A stretch of DNA of 8,117 nt from positions 1 to 8,117 of the forward strand of contig JAHFUU010000090.1 in NCBI GenBank assembly GCA_023264915.1, read 5' to 3'. Position 1 is the stretch's first letter. Each line of letters starts with the position of its first letter. The notes under the pieces are model-generated. The model was not told the DNA's origin, ran no database searches, and worked only from the letters and a program-made list of their open reading frames with translations. Shown here piece by piece: positions 1-6,160 of this stretch. This stretch comes from Microthrixaceae bacterium (GTDB lineage: Bacteria > Actinomycetota > Acidimicrobiia > Acidimicrobiales > Acidimicrobilacustridaceae). A program made the position numbers and the translations under genes.

Positions 1-120
1 CGCCCACCGGTAGACCACGACCCGGCGAACCACCTCCAAATCGCACCTTCCAGCCGCCGGACCTCCCAACCGGCAACTCCGAACACCTACCAAGATCTCG
101 AGCGCTTGTTTCAGGGCTAG
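1..120 (+). CDS. C-terminal end of an unrecognised protein (5' truncated)
   Basis: Frame 1 is open from the left edge to a TAG at 118-120 and encodes 39 residues. The end of the peptide, TYQDLERLFQG, looks like a natural amphipathic C-terminus. It follows a Pro/Ser/Thr/Arg-rich, probably disordered stretch (SSRRTSQPATPN). The product cannot be identified from this tail. The stop is 11 bp before the ATG of the next gene on the same strand, which fits an operon. The alternative is that this is non-coding DNA: frame 3 is also open here, but its translation is a Pro/Arg-rich string of low plausibility. Coding status is inferred from composition and spacing only. Confidence 0.5.
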   Translation, partial: RPPVDHDPANHLQIAPSSRRTSQPATPNTYQDLERLFQG

Positions 121-131
121 CCTCGCCGACC

Positions 132-599
132 ATGGTGGACAGTCCCCTGCTCGTCATCGTCGATGCTGACACGCTCGCCGGGTGGCGGCGACCCACCTCG
201 TCCCTGCGCCAACTCCATGATGCTGTCGAGGCATTGGAGCGACAGGAACCCGACGCCGTGATCGCGGTCATCGCGGATGCCTCGTTGAAGTGGGCGCTCT
301 CCGAGGACGAACGAGACCTGGTCGAGGCAGACATCGTTCGCGGTTCGCTCCTGTTCGCTCCTGCAGGCTGTGTCGGAGGGCTAGGTGGCTTCATCGGTCG
401 CGTGGTTGACAAGGCCCGAGAACGAGGATTCCAACCCTTTGTCGTCACAGACCAGGCGATCACGGGCTGCCCACTCGCAAGGGCTCGAAAGGGCGCCGAG
501 GGTGAGTGGGTCTTCGATCTCGAAACTGCGACGACCCCTCCCAGCCGGCTGGAAGAGGCCAGCCGGCTCCGGAACACTCATCGGCGGCGGAGGCGGTGA
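132..599 (+). CDS. Small PIN/NYN-like domain protein with an arginine-rich tail (155 aa)
   Basis: The fold is suggested by an opening hydrophobic strand with acidic residues (LLVIVDADTLAG, D11 and D13). A second strand follows (AVIAVIADASLKW, residues 42-54), then a helix, a strand (GSLLFAPAG), and a helix leading to a final strand (FIGRVVDKARERGFQPFVVTDQAI, 87-110). That order resembles the NYN/Zc3h12a-like PIN ribonucleases, which cut RNA using clustered aspartates. In that family an Asp-Asp pair usually precedes the helix equivalent to 87-98. Here the pair appears to be Gly-Gly (85-86), so activity is uncertain. The C-terminus is basic (HRRRRR, 150-155) and could contact nucleic acid. No good Shine-Dalgarno precedes the ATG; the nearest purine run is AGGG at 113-116, 15 bp away. 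The frame stays open to the left edge, but the domain starts at residue 6, so the 132 start fits. The family assignment comes from pattern reading and is tentative. Confidence 0.6.
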   Translation: MVDSPLLVIVDADTLAGWRRPTSSLRQLHDAVEALERQEPDAVIAVIADASLKWALSEDERDLVEADIVRGSLLFAPAGCVGGLGGFIGRVVDKARERGFQPFVVTDQAITGCPLARARKGAEGEWVFDLETATTPPSRLEEASRLRNTHRRRRR

Positions 600-753
600 G
601 CCGAGTCGCTCTTGACCGGCATCGCTCCCAGTCGGGTCGAGATCTCGATCGTGGTTGAGCGTAGCGCTTCCTCTCGGCGTTGGGCATCGTTGAGAGAACC
701 AGCTCAAGAACGCCGCCTCATAGGTCGATTGGACTAGGTCTGCGACTACTCTC

Positions 754-784
754 GCTAGGCCGTGGCGAAAGCCCTACGGCTAGC
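754..784 (+). promoter_or_regulatory. GAAA-tetraloop hairpin in the leader of the AAA+ gene
   Basis: The 241-bp gap 600-840 holds no convincing gene. Its clearest structure is this hairpin. GCTAG (754-758) pairs with CTAGC (780-784), CCGT (760-763) pairs with ACGG (776-779), and GGC (764-766) pairs with GCC (771-773). The loop is GAAA (767-770). There is a bulged G at 759 and a bulged CT at 774-775, giving 12 base pairs in all. GNRA loops are favoured in structured RNA. No T-run follows, so it is a poor intrinsic terminator. It sits 56 bp before the ATG and could be a leader element, an RNA stabiliser or a weak terminator for the upstream genes. It does not match any riboswitch class I recognise. 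Confidence 0.45.
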
Positions 785-827
785 TGGTCGTCCCGGGGGC
801 CGGGGCGTGAACGCAGGTTCGGACGCG

Positions 828-833
828 AGGAGG
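828..833 (+). promoter_or_regulatory. Strong Shine-Dalgarno of the AAA+ gene
   Basis: A perfect AGGAGG lies within a longer purine run (827-836), with 7 bp between it and the ATG at 841. It fixes that start and predicts efficient translation, in contrast to the preceding small gene, which has no clear site. Confidence 0.8.
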
Positions 834-840
834 GAGACCG

Positions 841-2205
841 ATGACGGTAGAGCTGCGGGCACCCCGCAAGGTTGAGGACCTCCACATACCAAAATCCCTG
901 CTCCAGGACCTCGTTCTGCGCCGCGTTCTGTTCGAGGGCAAGAGCTCCACCGTGCGGCTGTCAGAAGGGCTCGCGGTAAGCCTCCAAGCCATGACCGAGA
1001 TGGTCGAGGAGCTCAGAGCGCTGAGATACGTCGAGATCCTTGGGCTTGAAGGCCGTGACTACCAGCTTGCCCTGACGGACCTGGGCCGTGACAGCGCCAA
1101 CGAGCGCATGAACCTGTGTCGTTACGCAGGTTCTGCCCCGGTCGCGCTGGCAGATTACGTGAACGTGATCAAGACGCAAGCGGCGGCGCCGGGCATCGAC
1201 CGCGAGCTGATGAGAGATGCGTTCTCCGATCTGGTGGTCAACGATGACCTGCTGGATGAGCTCGGTCCCGCTCTCATCTCAGACGGGGCGATGTTCTTGT
1301 ATGGTCCTCCAGGCACTGGGAAGTCTTCGATAGCCGAGCGGCTCATCAGGGTCCACCAGGACAACGTCCTGGTGCCGCGGGCCGTCGAGGTCGACAGCCA
1401 GATCATCACCGTGTTCGACCCGATCTCACACGTGGCGGTCGACCCACAGCCCCCCGATCTTGACCCCAGGTGGATTGCCTGCCGGCGACCGGCCATCATC
1501 GCCGGCGGCGAGCTCAACATGGACATGCTTGATCTCACCTATGAGGCGTCCAACGGCGTCTACATCGCCCCGCTTCAGATGCAGGCGAACAACGGCATCT
1601 TCGTGATCGATGATTTCGGTCGCCAGACCATCAGTCCTGAGTCACTCCTCAACCGCTGGATCGTCCCACTCGATAGGCGGAGGGACTACCTCTCGCTGAG
1701 CTATGGCCTCAAGTTCGAGATCCCCTTCGATGTGAAGGTGGTGTTCTCTACCAACCTCGAGCCGGCGGCGCTCGGCGACGAGGCCTTCTTCAGACGTATC
1801 CAGAACAAGATCCTGGTGCGCCCGATATCAGACGAGGAGTTCGACGCGGTCCTCATTCGCGCGGCGACCTCCTACGGAGTGACGATCGAATCGGGTGCCG
1901 CAACCTACCTTCGACGCGTGAGCCGTGAGGTGGGGGACGGCGACTTGCGGCCATACCTTCCCCTACAGGTGTGCAGGATCCTCCGTTCTGTATGCGAATA
2001 CAAGACCATGCCGTTGGTCCTCGATAGGGCCAACATCGACCGCATCGCGTCGATCTACTTCACCAAAGCTGCCCACATGAAGGGGACGCTCGGCGCGAGC
2101 AGCATTTCAGTCGCAGCTCAACAGCCGATTTCTGCCGAACCAGCACAGGAGAGTTCGGTTTGGAGCAAAGCGCGAACCCTTGATCTGTTGCGTGAGTCCG
2201 ACTGA
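841..2205 (+). CDS. Winged-helix/AAA+ ATPase of unknown role (454 aa)
   Basis: The N-terminal part (about residues 15-90) is a run of short helices and strands ending in YQLALTDLGR. This reads as a winged-helix or similar small helical domain. A P-loop ATPase core follows: Walker A GPPGTGKS (155-162), Walker B IFVIDD (253-258), a sensor-1-like strand VFSTN (301-305, Asn305), and an arginine-finger candidate in FFRRIQNK (Arg318/Arg319). A helical lid domain follows to about 410. The last 40 residues (SVAAQQPISAEPAQESS onward) look disordered. The protein has no signal peptide or membrane segment, so it is probably cytosolic. AAA+ proteins of this layout remodel or move partner molecules using ATP, but no partner is recognisable here. 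The closest neighbour is the PIN/NYN-like gene 241 bp upstream, and any link is inference. The ATPase assignment is firm; the biological role is unknown. Confidence 0.9.
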   Translation: MTVELRAPRKVEDLHIPKSLLQDLVLRRVLFEGKSSTVRLSEGLAVSLQAMTEMVEELRALRYVEILGLEGRDYQLALTDLGRDSANERMNLCRYAGSAPVALADYVNVIKTQAAAPGIDRELMRDAFSDLVVNDDLLDELGPALISDGAMFLYGPPGTGKSSIAERLIRVHQDNVLVPRAVEVDSQIITVFDPISHVAVDPQPPDLDPRWIACRRPAIIAGGELNMDMLDLTYEASNGVYIAPLQMQANNGIFVIDDFGRQTISPESLLNRWIVPLDRRRDYLSLSYGLKFEIPFDVKVVFSTNLEPAALGDEAFFRRIQNKILVRPISDEEFDAVLIRAATSYGVTIESGAATYLRRVSREVGDGDLRPYLPLQVCRILRSVCEYKTMPLVLDRANIDRIASIYFTKAAHMKGTLGASSISVAAQQPISAEPAQESSVWSKARTLDLLRESD

Positions 2206-2225
2206 TCGCCGAGGTTGATCCGGCG

Positions 2226-2251
2226 GGTCCACTGAGATCGAATCAGTGACC
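2226..2251. terminator. Candidate bidirectional terminator hairpin between convergent genes
   Basis: The AAA+ gene ends at 2205 and the minus-strand NirK gene at 2243, leaving 37 bp. CACTGA (2230-2235) pairs with TCAGTG (2243-2248) around a 7-nt loop. The stem extends by GGT (2226-2228) with ACC (2249-2251) past one bulged C, for 9 pairs. It overlaps the NirK stop codon. A second hairpin, CGCCG (2207-2211) with CGGCG (2221-2225), lies just to its left. Neither has a clear T-run, so termination strength is uncertain, but the tail-to-tail position supports the role. Confidence 0.4.
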
Positions 2252-3655
2252 GCCAGCACCAGAGGTGTCCACCTCACCTGCCTGGAACAAGCCCAGCGCA
2301 CCCTTGGGAACGTTGGAGAACTTGTGTGTGACGATTGGGTAGAGGCCAACCTCAGCAAGCGTGAACTCGACGAACCCACCTTGCGCAGGCTGGAGATCGA
2401 GCACCTGGGACCCGCCCTTGCGGGCGTCAGGCCGGAGTGAGTAGGTACCTTCCTTGAAGACCGTGTCGAACACAGTCCCGACGATGTGGAATGCTGAGTT
2501 CTCCGACGGCCCGTCATCGACCACCCAAACACGCACACGCTGGTTGGGCTCTACGCGAATGGGCTTGTGCTTGTACTGGTTCACATACCCGTTGAAGACC
2601 ACCGCATCCCAGACCGGCACCGACATCTTCGCTAGGTCGCCGGGTTCCCCTTGGGGGCCGGTGTAGATCTCGCTCTGAACCAACAGGTACTCGTGATCCA
2701 CGGGCGCCAGGTCGGGTGGATCGATGATGACTGCCCCGTACATGCCGTTGCCGATGTGATGAAGTGTCGGGTTGGTCCCACAGTGGTACATCCAGGCACC
2801 CGCGTAGTCAGCCCTGAACTGGTACATGAGTGACTCGCCTGGTTGGATCGTGCGCATCTGCACGTTCCATGCGACCTTGCTGGCGTGGAAGTCAATCGAA
2901 TGACCGATCTTGCCGTCGTTGACAAGCTTCACGTTGAACAGGTCTCCGACCTTGCCGCGAAAGGTCGGGCCAGGGACCTTCCCGTCAAAGGTCCACATCT
3001 GCTGCTTGACACCCGGCGCTATCTCGAGCTCAGTCTCGCTCGCATGGATCTCGACGTCGTGGACAGTGCCGCCAGGTGCGGGCTGCAACGTTGGGTCATA
3101 GGCCTTGAACTCCGGTGGTGGTGACGCCGAGAAGTCGATCTTGGCGTCGTTGGGATTCGCACCACTGGCAGCGGGACTTGCCCCTGTGGCGGAGCCCGAG
3201 GCTGCGGCGGCCGGCGCCGCCGCACTGGACCCGATCGCCAAGGGCGCGGTCATGCCGGACTCGGCGTGTCCGGGAATGCTGCACACCAGCGTGTAGCTAC
3301 CAGCCTTCAGAGAGCTGAGATCGAGCTCCGCCGACGCCCCTGGCTTCAGGTCGGGTGTTTTCACCGTGGTGTCCTTGACGGTGACGTTGTGGACGGTGGT
3401 ACCGGTGTTCTCGACGTGGAGCTTCCCCCCAACCGCAACGGCGACGGGTGAAGGCTTGATCGCGAACTCACTGAGCGTGACATGAACAGAGGACGGGGCC
3501 CCCGAATCCCCCGAAGTGGATCCACTTCCGCCTGAACCACCGCCCCGCCCCGCCGCCACGACGGCGACGACCGCAACGATGAAGGCCGCGACAGCGACCA
3601 TGCTCGCGAACATCCCGGCCATGTTGCGATCCTGACGAGGGGCGATCTCTGCCAT
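2243..3655 (-). CDS. nirK: Membrane-anchored cupredoxin-NirK fusion, copper nitrite reductase-like (470 aa)
   Basis: The probable reaction is one-electron reduction of nitrite to nitric oxide outside the membrane. Residues 1-11 are polar, 12-35 form a hydrophobic signal anchor, and a Gly/Ser linker follows. An N-terminal cupredoxin has a full type 1 copper set: His89, Cys125, His130 and Met135 (motif CSIPGHAESGM). An Ala/Ser/Gly tether (about 142-166) leads to a two-domain NirK core. Its type 1 ligands are His252, Cys292, His300 and Met305. Its type 2 ligands are His257, His291 and His444. The catalytic pair is Asp255 (in SIDFHA) and His390 (in FHIVG). Only one His flanks Cys292 (YHCGT), so the HCH signature of trinuclear laccases is absent. 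The ATG at 3655 is preferred over upstream TTG codons because of its Shine-Dalgarno. Fusion of NirK to an N-terminal cupredoxin is known in Hyphomicrobium denitrificans. Substrate is inferred, and a non-nitrite copper oxidase remains possible. Confidence 0.87.
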   Translation of the reverse strand: MAEIAPRQDRNMAGMFASMVAVAAFIVAVVAVVAAGRGGGSGGSGSTSGDSGAPSSVHVTLSEFAIKPSPVAVAVGGKLHVENTGTTVHNVTVKDTTVKTPDLKPGASAELDLSSLKAGSYTLVCSIPGHAESGMTAPLAIGSSAAAPAAAASGSATGASPAASGANPNDAKIDFSASPPPEFKAYDPTLQPAPGGTVHDVEIHASETELEIAPGVKQQMWTFDGKVPGPTFRGKVGDLFNVKLVNDGKIGHSIDFHASKVAWNVQMRTIQPGESLMYQFRADYAGAWMYHCGTNPTLHHIGNGMYGAVIIDPPDLAPVDHEYLLVQSEIYTGPQGEPGDLAKMSVPVWDAVVFNGYVNQYKHKPIRVEPNQRVRVWVVDDGPSENSAFHIVGTVFDTVFKEGTYSLRPDARKGGSQVLDLQPAQGGFVEFTLAEVGLYPIVTHKFSNVPKGALGLFQAGEVDTSGAGGH

Positions 3656-3661
3656 GGGAGG

Positions 3662-3666
3662 CTCCT
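3662..3666 (-). promoter_or_regulatory. Shine-Dalgarno that sets the NirK start
   Basis: Read on the minus strand this is AGGAG, with 6 bp before the ATG at 3655-3653. It selects this start, which puts the signal anchor at residue 12. A longer reading from a TTG at 3742 would add 29 unlikely residues across the leader. Confidence 0.75.
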
Positions 3667-3711
3667 GGCTGTGGGTCGGGGGGCAGCTGCACCGCTTGTA
3701 CGAACACAGGG

Positions 3712-3742
3712 AGAGTAACCCTCTAGGTGTTTCCGCGACCAA
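3712..3742 (-). promoter_or_regulatory. Weak candidate promoter for the NirK gene
   Basis: On the minus strand TTGGTC (3742-3737) and TACTCT (3717-3712) are separated by 19 bp. TACTCT fits the TANNNT pattern of actinobacterial -10 boxes. The spacer is longer than ideal and the -35 is poor. It would give a leader of about 50 nt, consistent with the Shine-Dalgarno at 3662-3666. No recognisable FNR-type or NsrR-type operator was seen. Confidence 0.3.
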
Positions 3743-3752
3743 GTCAGGAAAC

Positions 3753-3791
3753 AGTTCAACTCTCTGGCGGAGGAGAGCAGATGCTTGAACT
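3753..3791 (-). terminator. Hairpin just after the aldehyde dehydrogenase stop
   Basis: AGTTCAA (3753-3759) pairs with TTGAACT (3785-3791), and CTCTC (3760-3764) pairs with GAGAG (3773-3777). The loop is 8 nt and there is a 7-nt one-sided bulge (3778-3784). The structure begins 5 bp after the minus-strand stop codon at 3797 and is followed only by a short GTTTCC. It may terminate or trim the aldehyde dehydrogenase transcript and so separate it from the NirK gene. The missing T-run makes this tentative. Confidence 0.4.
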
Positions 3792-3796
3792 AGAAG

Positions 3797-5260
3797 CTAC
3801 ATGGCTTTGTGAGCGATCTTGCTCTTCATCGCCGTGTAGGGGGGGTACAGCAATCTTGGATCGGGCTTCTGGGGCTTGTAGAGAACCGACTTGAGGTGGC
3901 TGAACGTGTCGAAGCCCGCCCTGCCCCCATAAGCCCCCATACCACTCGGCCCGACGCCACCGAAAGGAAGGTCGCTCGGAAGGATGTGCATGACGCAATG
4001 GTTCACGCACGCGCCGCCAGAGCTCGTGCGTTCGATCACCTCTTCGATGATGGCGCTGGATCCGGAGAACACATACAGGGCAAGAGGCTTCGGTCGGTCA
4101 TTCACGAACGCGACGGCTTCATCGATGCTCTCGACCGTCAACACCGGGAGCAACGGACCAAAGATCTCCTCTTGCATGATCGGAGCCGACAGATCTGGGT
4201 CGACAACAACGGTCGGGGCGATGTATCGGTCTGTTGCATCGATCTGGCCGCCGATCGCAACCGTTCCCCCGCTTGATCGGAGGAGGTTCTGGAGCCGATC
4301 AAGATGGCGGCCGTTGACTATCCGCCCATAATCATCACAGAGCCTGGGATCGTCTCCGTAGAACTCCCTGAGTGTGTCGGCCATCTTGCCAACAAGGCGG
4401 TCCCGCACTGGCGCCTCGACCAGCACATAGTCAGGGGCAATGCAGGTCTGGCCGGCATTGAGGAACTTGCCCCACATAATTCTACGTGCTGCCACCTCGA
4501 TGTCTGCGTCTGAGGCGACCAGAGTCGGGCTCTTCCCACCCAGCTCAAGCGTCACGGGCGTGAGATGCTTGGCGGCGGCTTGCATCACGATCCGACCGAC
4601 GTTCGTGCTACCGGTGAAGAATATGTAGTCGAACTCCTGCTCGAGCAGTGCGGTCGTCTCTTGAACAGCACCCTCGACGAGCACAACCGCTTGGTCGTCG
4701 ACGTAGTTGGGAACCAGGCGGGCCAGCACGGCCGAAGTCGCCGGCGAGAGCTCCGAGGGTTTGGCAACGACGGCGTTCCCCGCTGCGATCGCCGCGGCCA
4801 TCGGATGGACGAGAAGCTGAACTGGGTAGTTCCATGGTGAGATCACCAGCGCTACACCCAAAGGTTCTGGGATCACCCTGCCCCGGGCTGGCTGCACTGT
4901 GATGGGCATCGACGCCTTGCGTGGTTTGGCCCACGATTCGAAGTGCTTGAGCATGTGCTTTATCTCGGTGCGCGTGGTTCCGATGTCGGCACCGAACGCC
5001 TCCATCGGCGGACGGCCGAGGTCTTCCCTCATCGCTTCGGCGAACTCCCGCTCGTTGTCAGACAGCATGGCGACGAGTGCCTCGAGTTGGGTCCGCCGCC
5101 AGGACAACGGCCTGGTGTGACCCTTGCGGAACGTGTCGCGGAGGTCAGCAACCAGTTCGGCATAGGACTCTGAGGCTGCGGCTGAACCACCAGAATCCCG
5201 CATGAGCTGCGTCTTGGCTGTCTCTTTGGGCTGGGAGTCGCTCTGGGCGGTGTCGGTCAT
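3797..5260 (-). CDS. Aldehyde dehydrogenase, class-3-like (487 aa)
   Basis: This enzyme oxidises an aldehyde to its carboxylate with NAD(P)+ in the cytosol. Family landmarks appear in order: SPWNYP with Asn144, the cofactor lysine in VAKPSE (Lys167), FTGSTNVG (215-222), LELGGK with the general base Glu239, and GQTC with the nucleophile Cys273. EEIFGP (364-369) and the C-terminal LPFGGVGPSGMGAYGG (431-446) followed by a DTFSHLKSVLYKP-type ending complete the set. That ending and the overall length are typical of the ALDH3 group (fatty, aromatic or coniferyl aldehyde dehydrogenases). There is no hydrophobic tail like that of the membrane-bound fatty aldehyde enzymes. The first 40 residues are polar and variable. 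The start is set by a strong Shine-Dalgarno and removes ten residues from the longest reading. Substrate cannot be told from sequence. It lies between the isomerase-like gene (150 bp upstream) and the NirK gene (141 bp downstream). Confidence 0.95.
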   Translation of the reverse strand: MTDTAQSDSQPKETAKTQLMRDSGGSAAASESYAELVADLRDTFRKGHTRPLSWRRTQLEALVAMLSDNEREFAEAMREDLGRPPMEAFGADIGTTRTEIKHMLKHFESWAKPRKASMPITVQPARGRVIPEPLGVALVISPWNYPVQLLVHPMAAAIAAGNAVVAKPSELSPATSAVLARLVPNYVDDQAVVLVEGAVQETTALLEQEFDYIFFTGSTNVGRIVMQAAAKHLTPVTLELGGKSPTLVASDADIEVAARRIMWGKFLNAGQTCIAPDYVLVEAPVRDRLVGKMADTLREFYGDDPRLCDDYGRIVNGRHLDRLQNLLRSSGGTVAIGGQIDATDRYIAPTVVVDPDLSAPIMQEEIFGPLLPVLTVESIDEAVAFVNDRPKPLALYVFSGSSAIIEEVIERTSSGGACVNHCVMHILPSDLPFGGVGPSGMGAYGGRAGFDTFSHLKSVLYKPQKPDPRLLYPPYTAMKSKIAHKAM

Positions 5261-5265
5261 CGCTG

Positions 5266-5273
5266 TCTCCTCT
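5266..5273 (-). promoter_or_regulatory. Shine-Dalgarno that sets the aldehyde dehydrogenase start
   Basis: The minus strand reads AGAGGAGA, with its AGGAG core 6 bp before the ATG at 5260-5258. This favours the MTDTAQSD start over an ATG ten codons upstream at 5290, which would include the site within the coding region. Confidence 0.75.
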
Positions 5274-5290
5274 GGGCGCTGCGCCCCCAC

Positions 5291-5308
5291 GGTACCGGCG
5301 CCGGCACC
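5291..5308. repeat. Operator-like 18-bp palindrome before the aldehyde dehydrogenase gene
   Basis: The sequence ggtaccggcgccggcacc matches its own reverse complement at 8 of 9 pairs and is centred on GGCGCC. It lies 30 bp upstream of the aldehyde dehydrogenase start, where a repressor or activator could act. A shorter perfect inverted repeat, TTGTAGACAA (5390-5399), is found near the distal end of the same 150-bp gap. GC-rich DNA produces such palindromes by chance, so the regulatory role is only a suggestion. Confidence 0.25.
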
Positions 5309-5410
5309 TGCGCGCCCACCCGCCGTGACCGAGCTGCCGGCCTGGCGCGCCGACCGAGGAGCGACCCGTAGTCGTCACCATCCAAGAGCTTGTAGACAAC
5401 CAGCTGGACC

Positions 5411-6154
5411 TCAGAACGCCGATGCCTCCAGGAACGCATCGAGGACCTTCGGGTCACCGAAGACCCGACATGTGGTGGAGTCTTCGCGGTTCCAGAGCGT
5501 CAGGAACAGATCTGAAGCCCTTCCGTTCACAGCAACGTCACCTTTGGCGTGGCGGTGCTCGACGGACAACCTCGAGGCCTCAAACGCGACAAGCCACTCC
5601 CCTTCGATGTCGCTGCAGTGCAGATGCATCGTCCTTCCGAGGTGTCCGGCGGATGCAAATCCTGCTGCATCGAAGTTGGTCGGGACGAAGACCTCGAAAA
5701 GCTCGTCTATTCCATCTGCTGCGGCCGAAGCCGCGATCGGGTCGGGAGCGCTCAGCGCGTTCTGGACATCGAAGCGGTGAATACCCGTCTCGTGTGCGAG
5801 ACGTCGGAGCCACCAGCGTCGATCTCTCTCGCCAGCCCAGGTGTGCGCGGGCATGCCCAGGTCGACTCGACCTAGCTCGGCCAAGAGGGGCCCGACTCCC
5901 TCGCGATACCACCTGAACACCGAGGCATCGCGGGGAGGTCGCTCGACCTCGCTCGGGGAGATGAACGTGGGTGGGTCAGCAGCCAGCAGTGCTGTCGCCC
6001 ACCGGTGGATGAGACCCACATGACCGACCACTCGGCCGATGCTCCAACCGGGACATGTTGGAACTGGTTGGGCCGCATCTCCGCCATCGGGTCCTACCGC
6101 TCCTATCCGACCAGCCTCCACCTCAAGCGCGGTGAGCAGGCTCAGGTCATCCAC
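5411..6154 (-). CDS. Mycothiol-dependent maleylpyruvate isomerase family protein (247 aa)
   Basis: The N-terminal half is a DinB-like four-helix metal domain. CPGWSIGRVVGHVGLIHRW (Cys34, His45, His50) and RRLAHETGIHRFD (His121, Glu122, His126) supply the expected metal ligands. The C-terminal part (about 150-247), with VAVNGRASDLFLTLWNR, matches the small C-terminal domain common in this family. Members include maleylpyruvate isomerase, which uses mycothiol as cofactor, and many paralogues of unknown substrate, so isomerase activity is not assured. No ring-cleavage pathway genes are nearby. Translation starts at a GTG (6154-6152), 6 bp after the stop of the phosphatase gene. GGTGA at 6165-6161 overlaps that stop and is the only likely ribosome site, so translational coupling is probable. 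Confidence 0.88.
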   Translation of the reverse strand: MDDLSLLTALEVEAGRIGAVGPDGGDAAQPVPTCPGWSIGRVVGHVGLIHRWATALLAADPPTFISPSEVERPPRDASVFRWYREGVGPLLAELGRVDLGMPAHTWAGERDRRWWLRRLAHETGIHRFDVQNALSAPDPIAASAAADGIDELFEVFVPTNFDAAGFASAGHLGRTMHLHCSDIEGEWLVAFEASRLSVEHRHAKGDVAVNGRASDLFLTLWNREDSTTCRVFGDPKVLDAFLEASAF

Positions 6155-6160
6155 AGTGTG

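Noticed and set aside
3..131. Extension of the PIN/NYN-like gene upstream to the window edge
   Set aside because: The frame is open, but the translation is Pro/Arg-rich and unlike a domain. The neighbouring frame 1 gives a more natural protein ending at 120.
541..568. Direct repeat CCAGCCGGCT (541-550 and 559-568) as a possible attachment or binding site
   Set aside because: It encodes the repeated SRL in SRLEEASRLR within the PIN/NYN-like gene, so protein sequence explains it.
2243..3655. Two-domain laccase with a trinuclear copper centre
   Set aside because: The His-Cys-His signature is absent (YHCGT has a single flanking His), while the NirK Asp/His catalytic pair and type 2 ligands are present.
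3656..3742. Longer NirK reading from a TTG at 3742
   Set aside because: It adds 29 Cys/Pro-rich residues, covers the likely promoter -10, and ignores the good Shine-Dalgarno 6 bp before the ATG at 3655.
3809..4276. 155-codon plus-strand open frame inside the aldehyde dehydrogenase gene
   Set aside because: It lies antisense to strongly conserved ALDH3 motifs, with no ribosome site and no recognisable fold.
5202..5780. 192-codon plus-strand open frame antisense to two genes
   Set aside because: It spans the aldehyde dehydrogenase 5' end, the gap and the isomerase-like gene with Ala/Ser/Arg-rich sequence and no domain; typical antisense shadow in GC-rich DNA.
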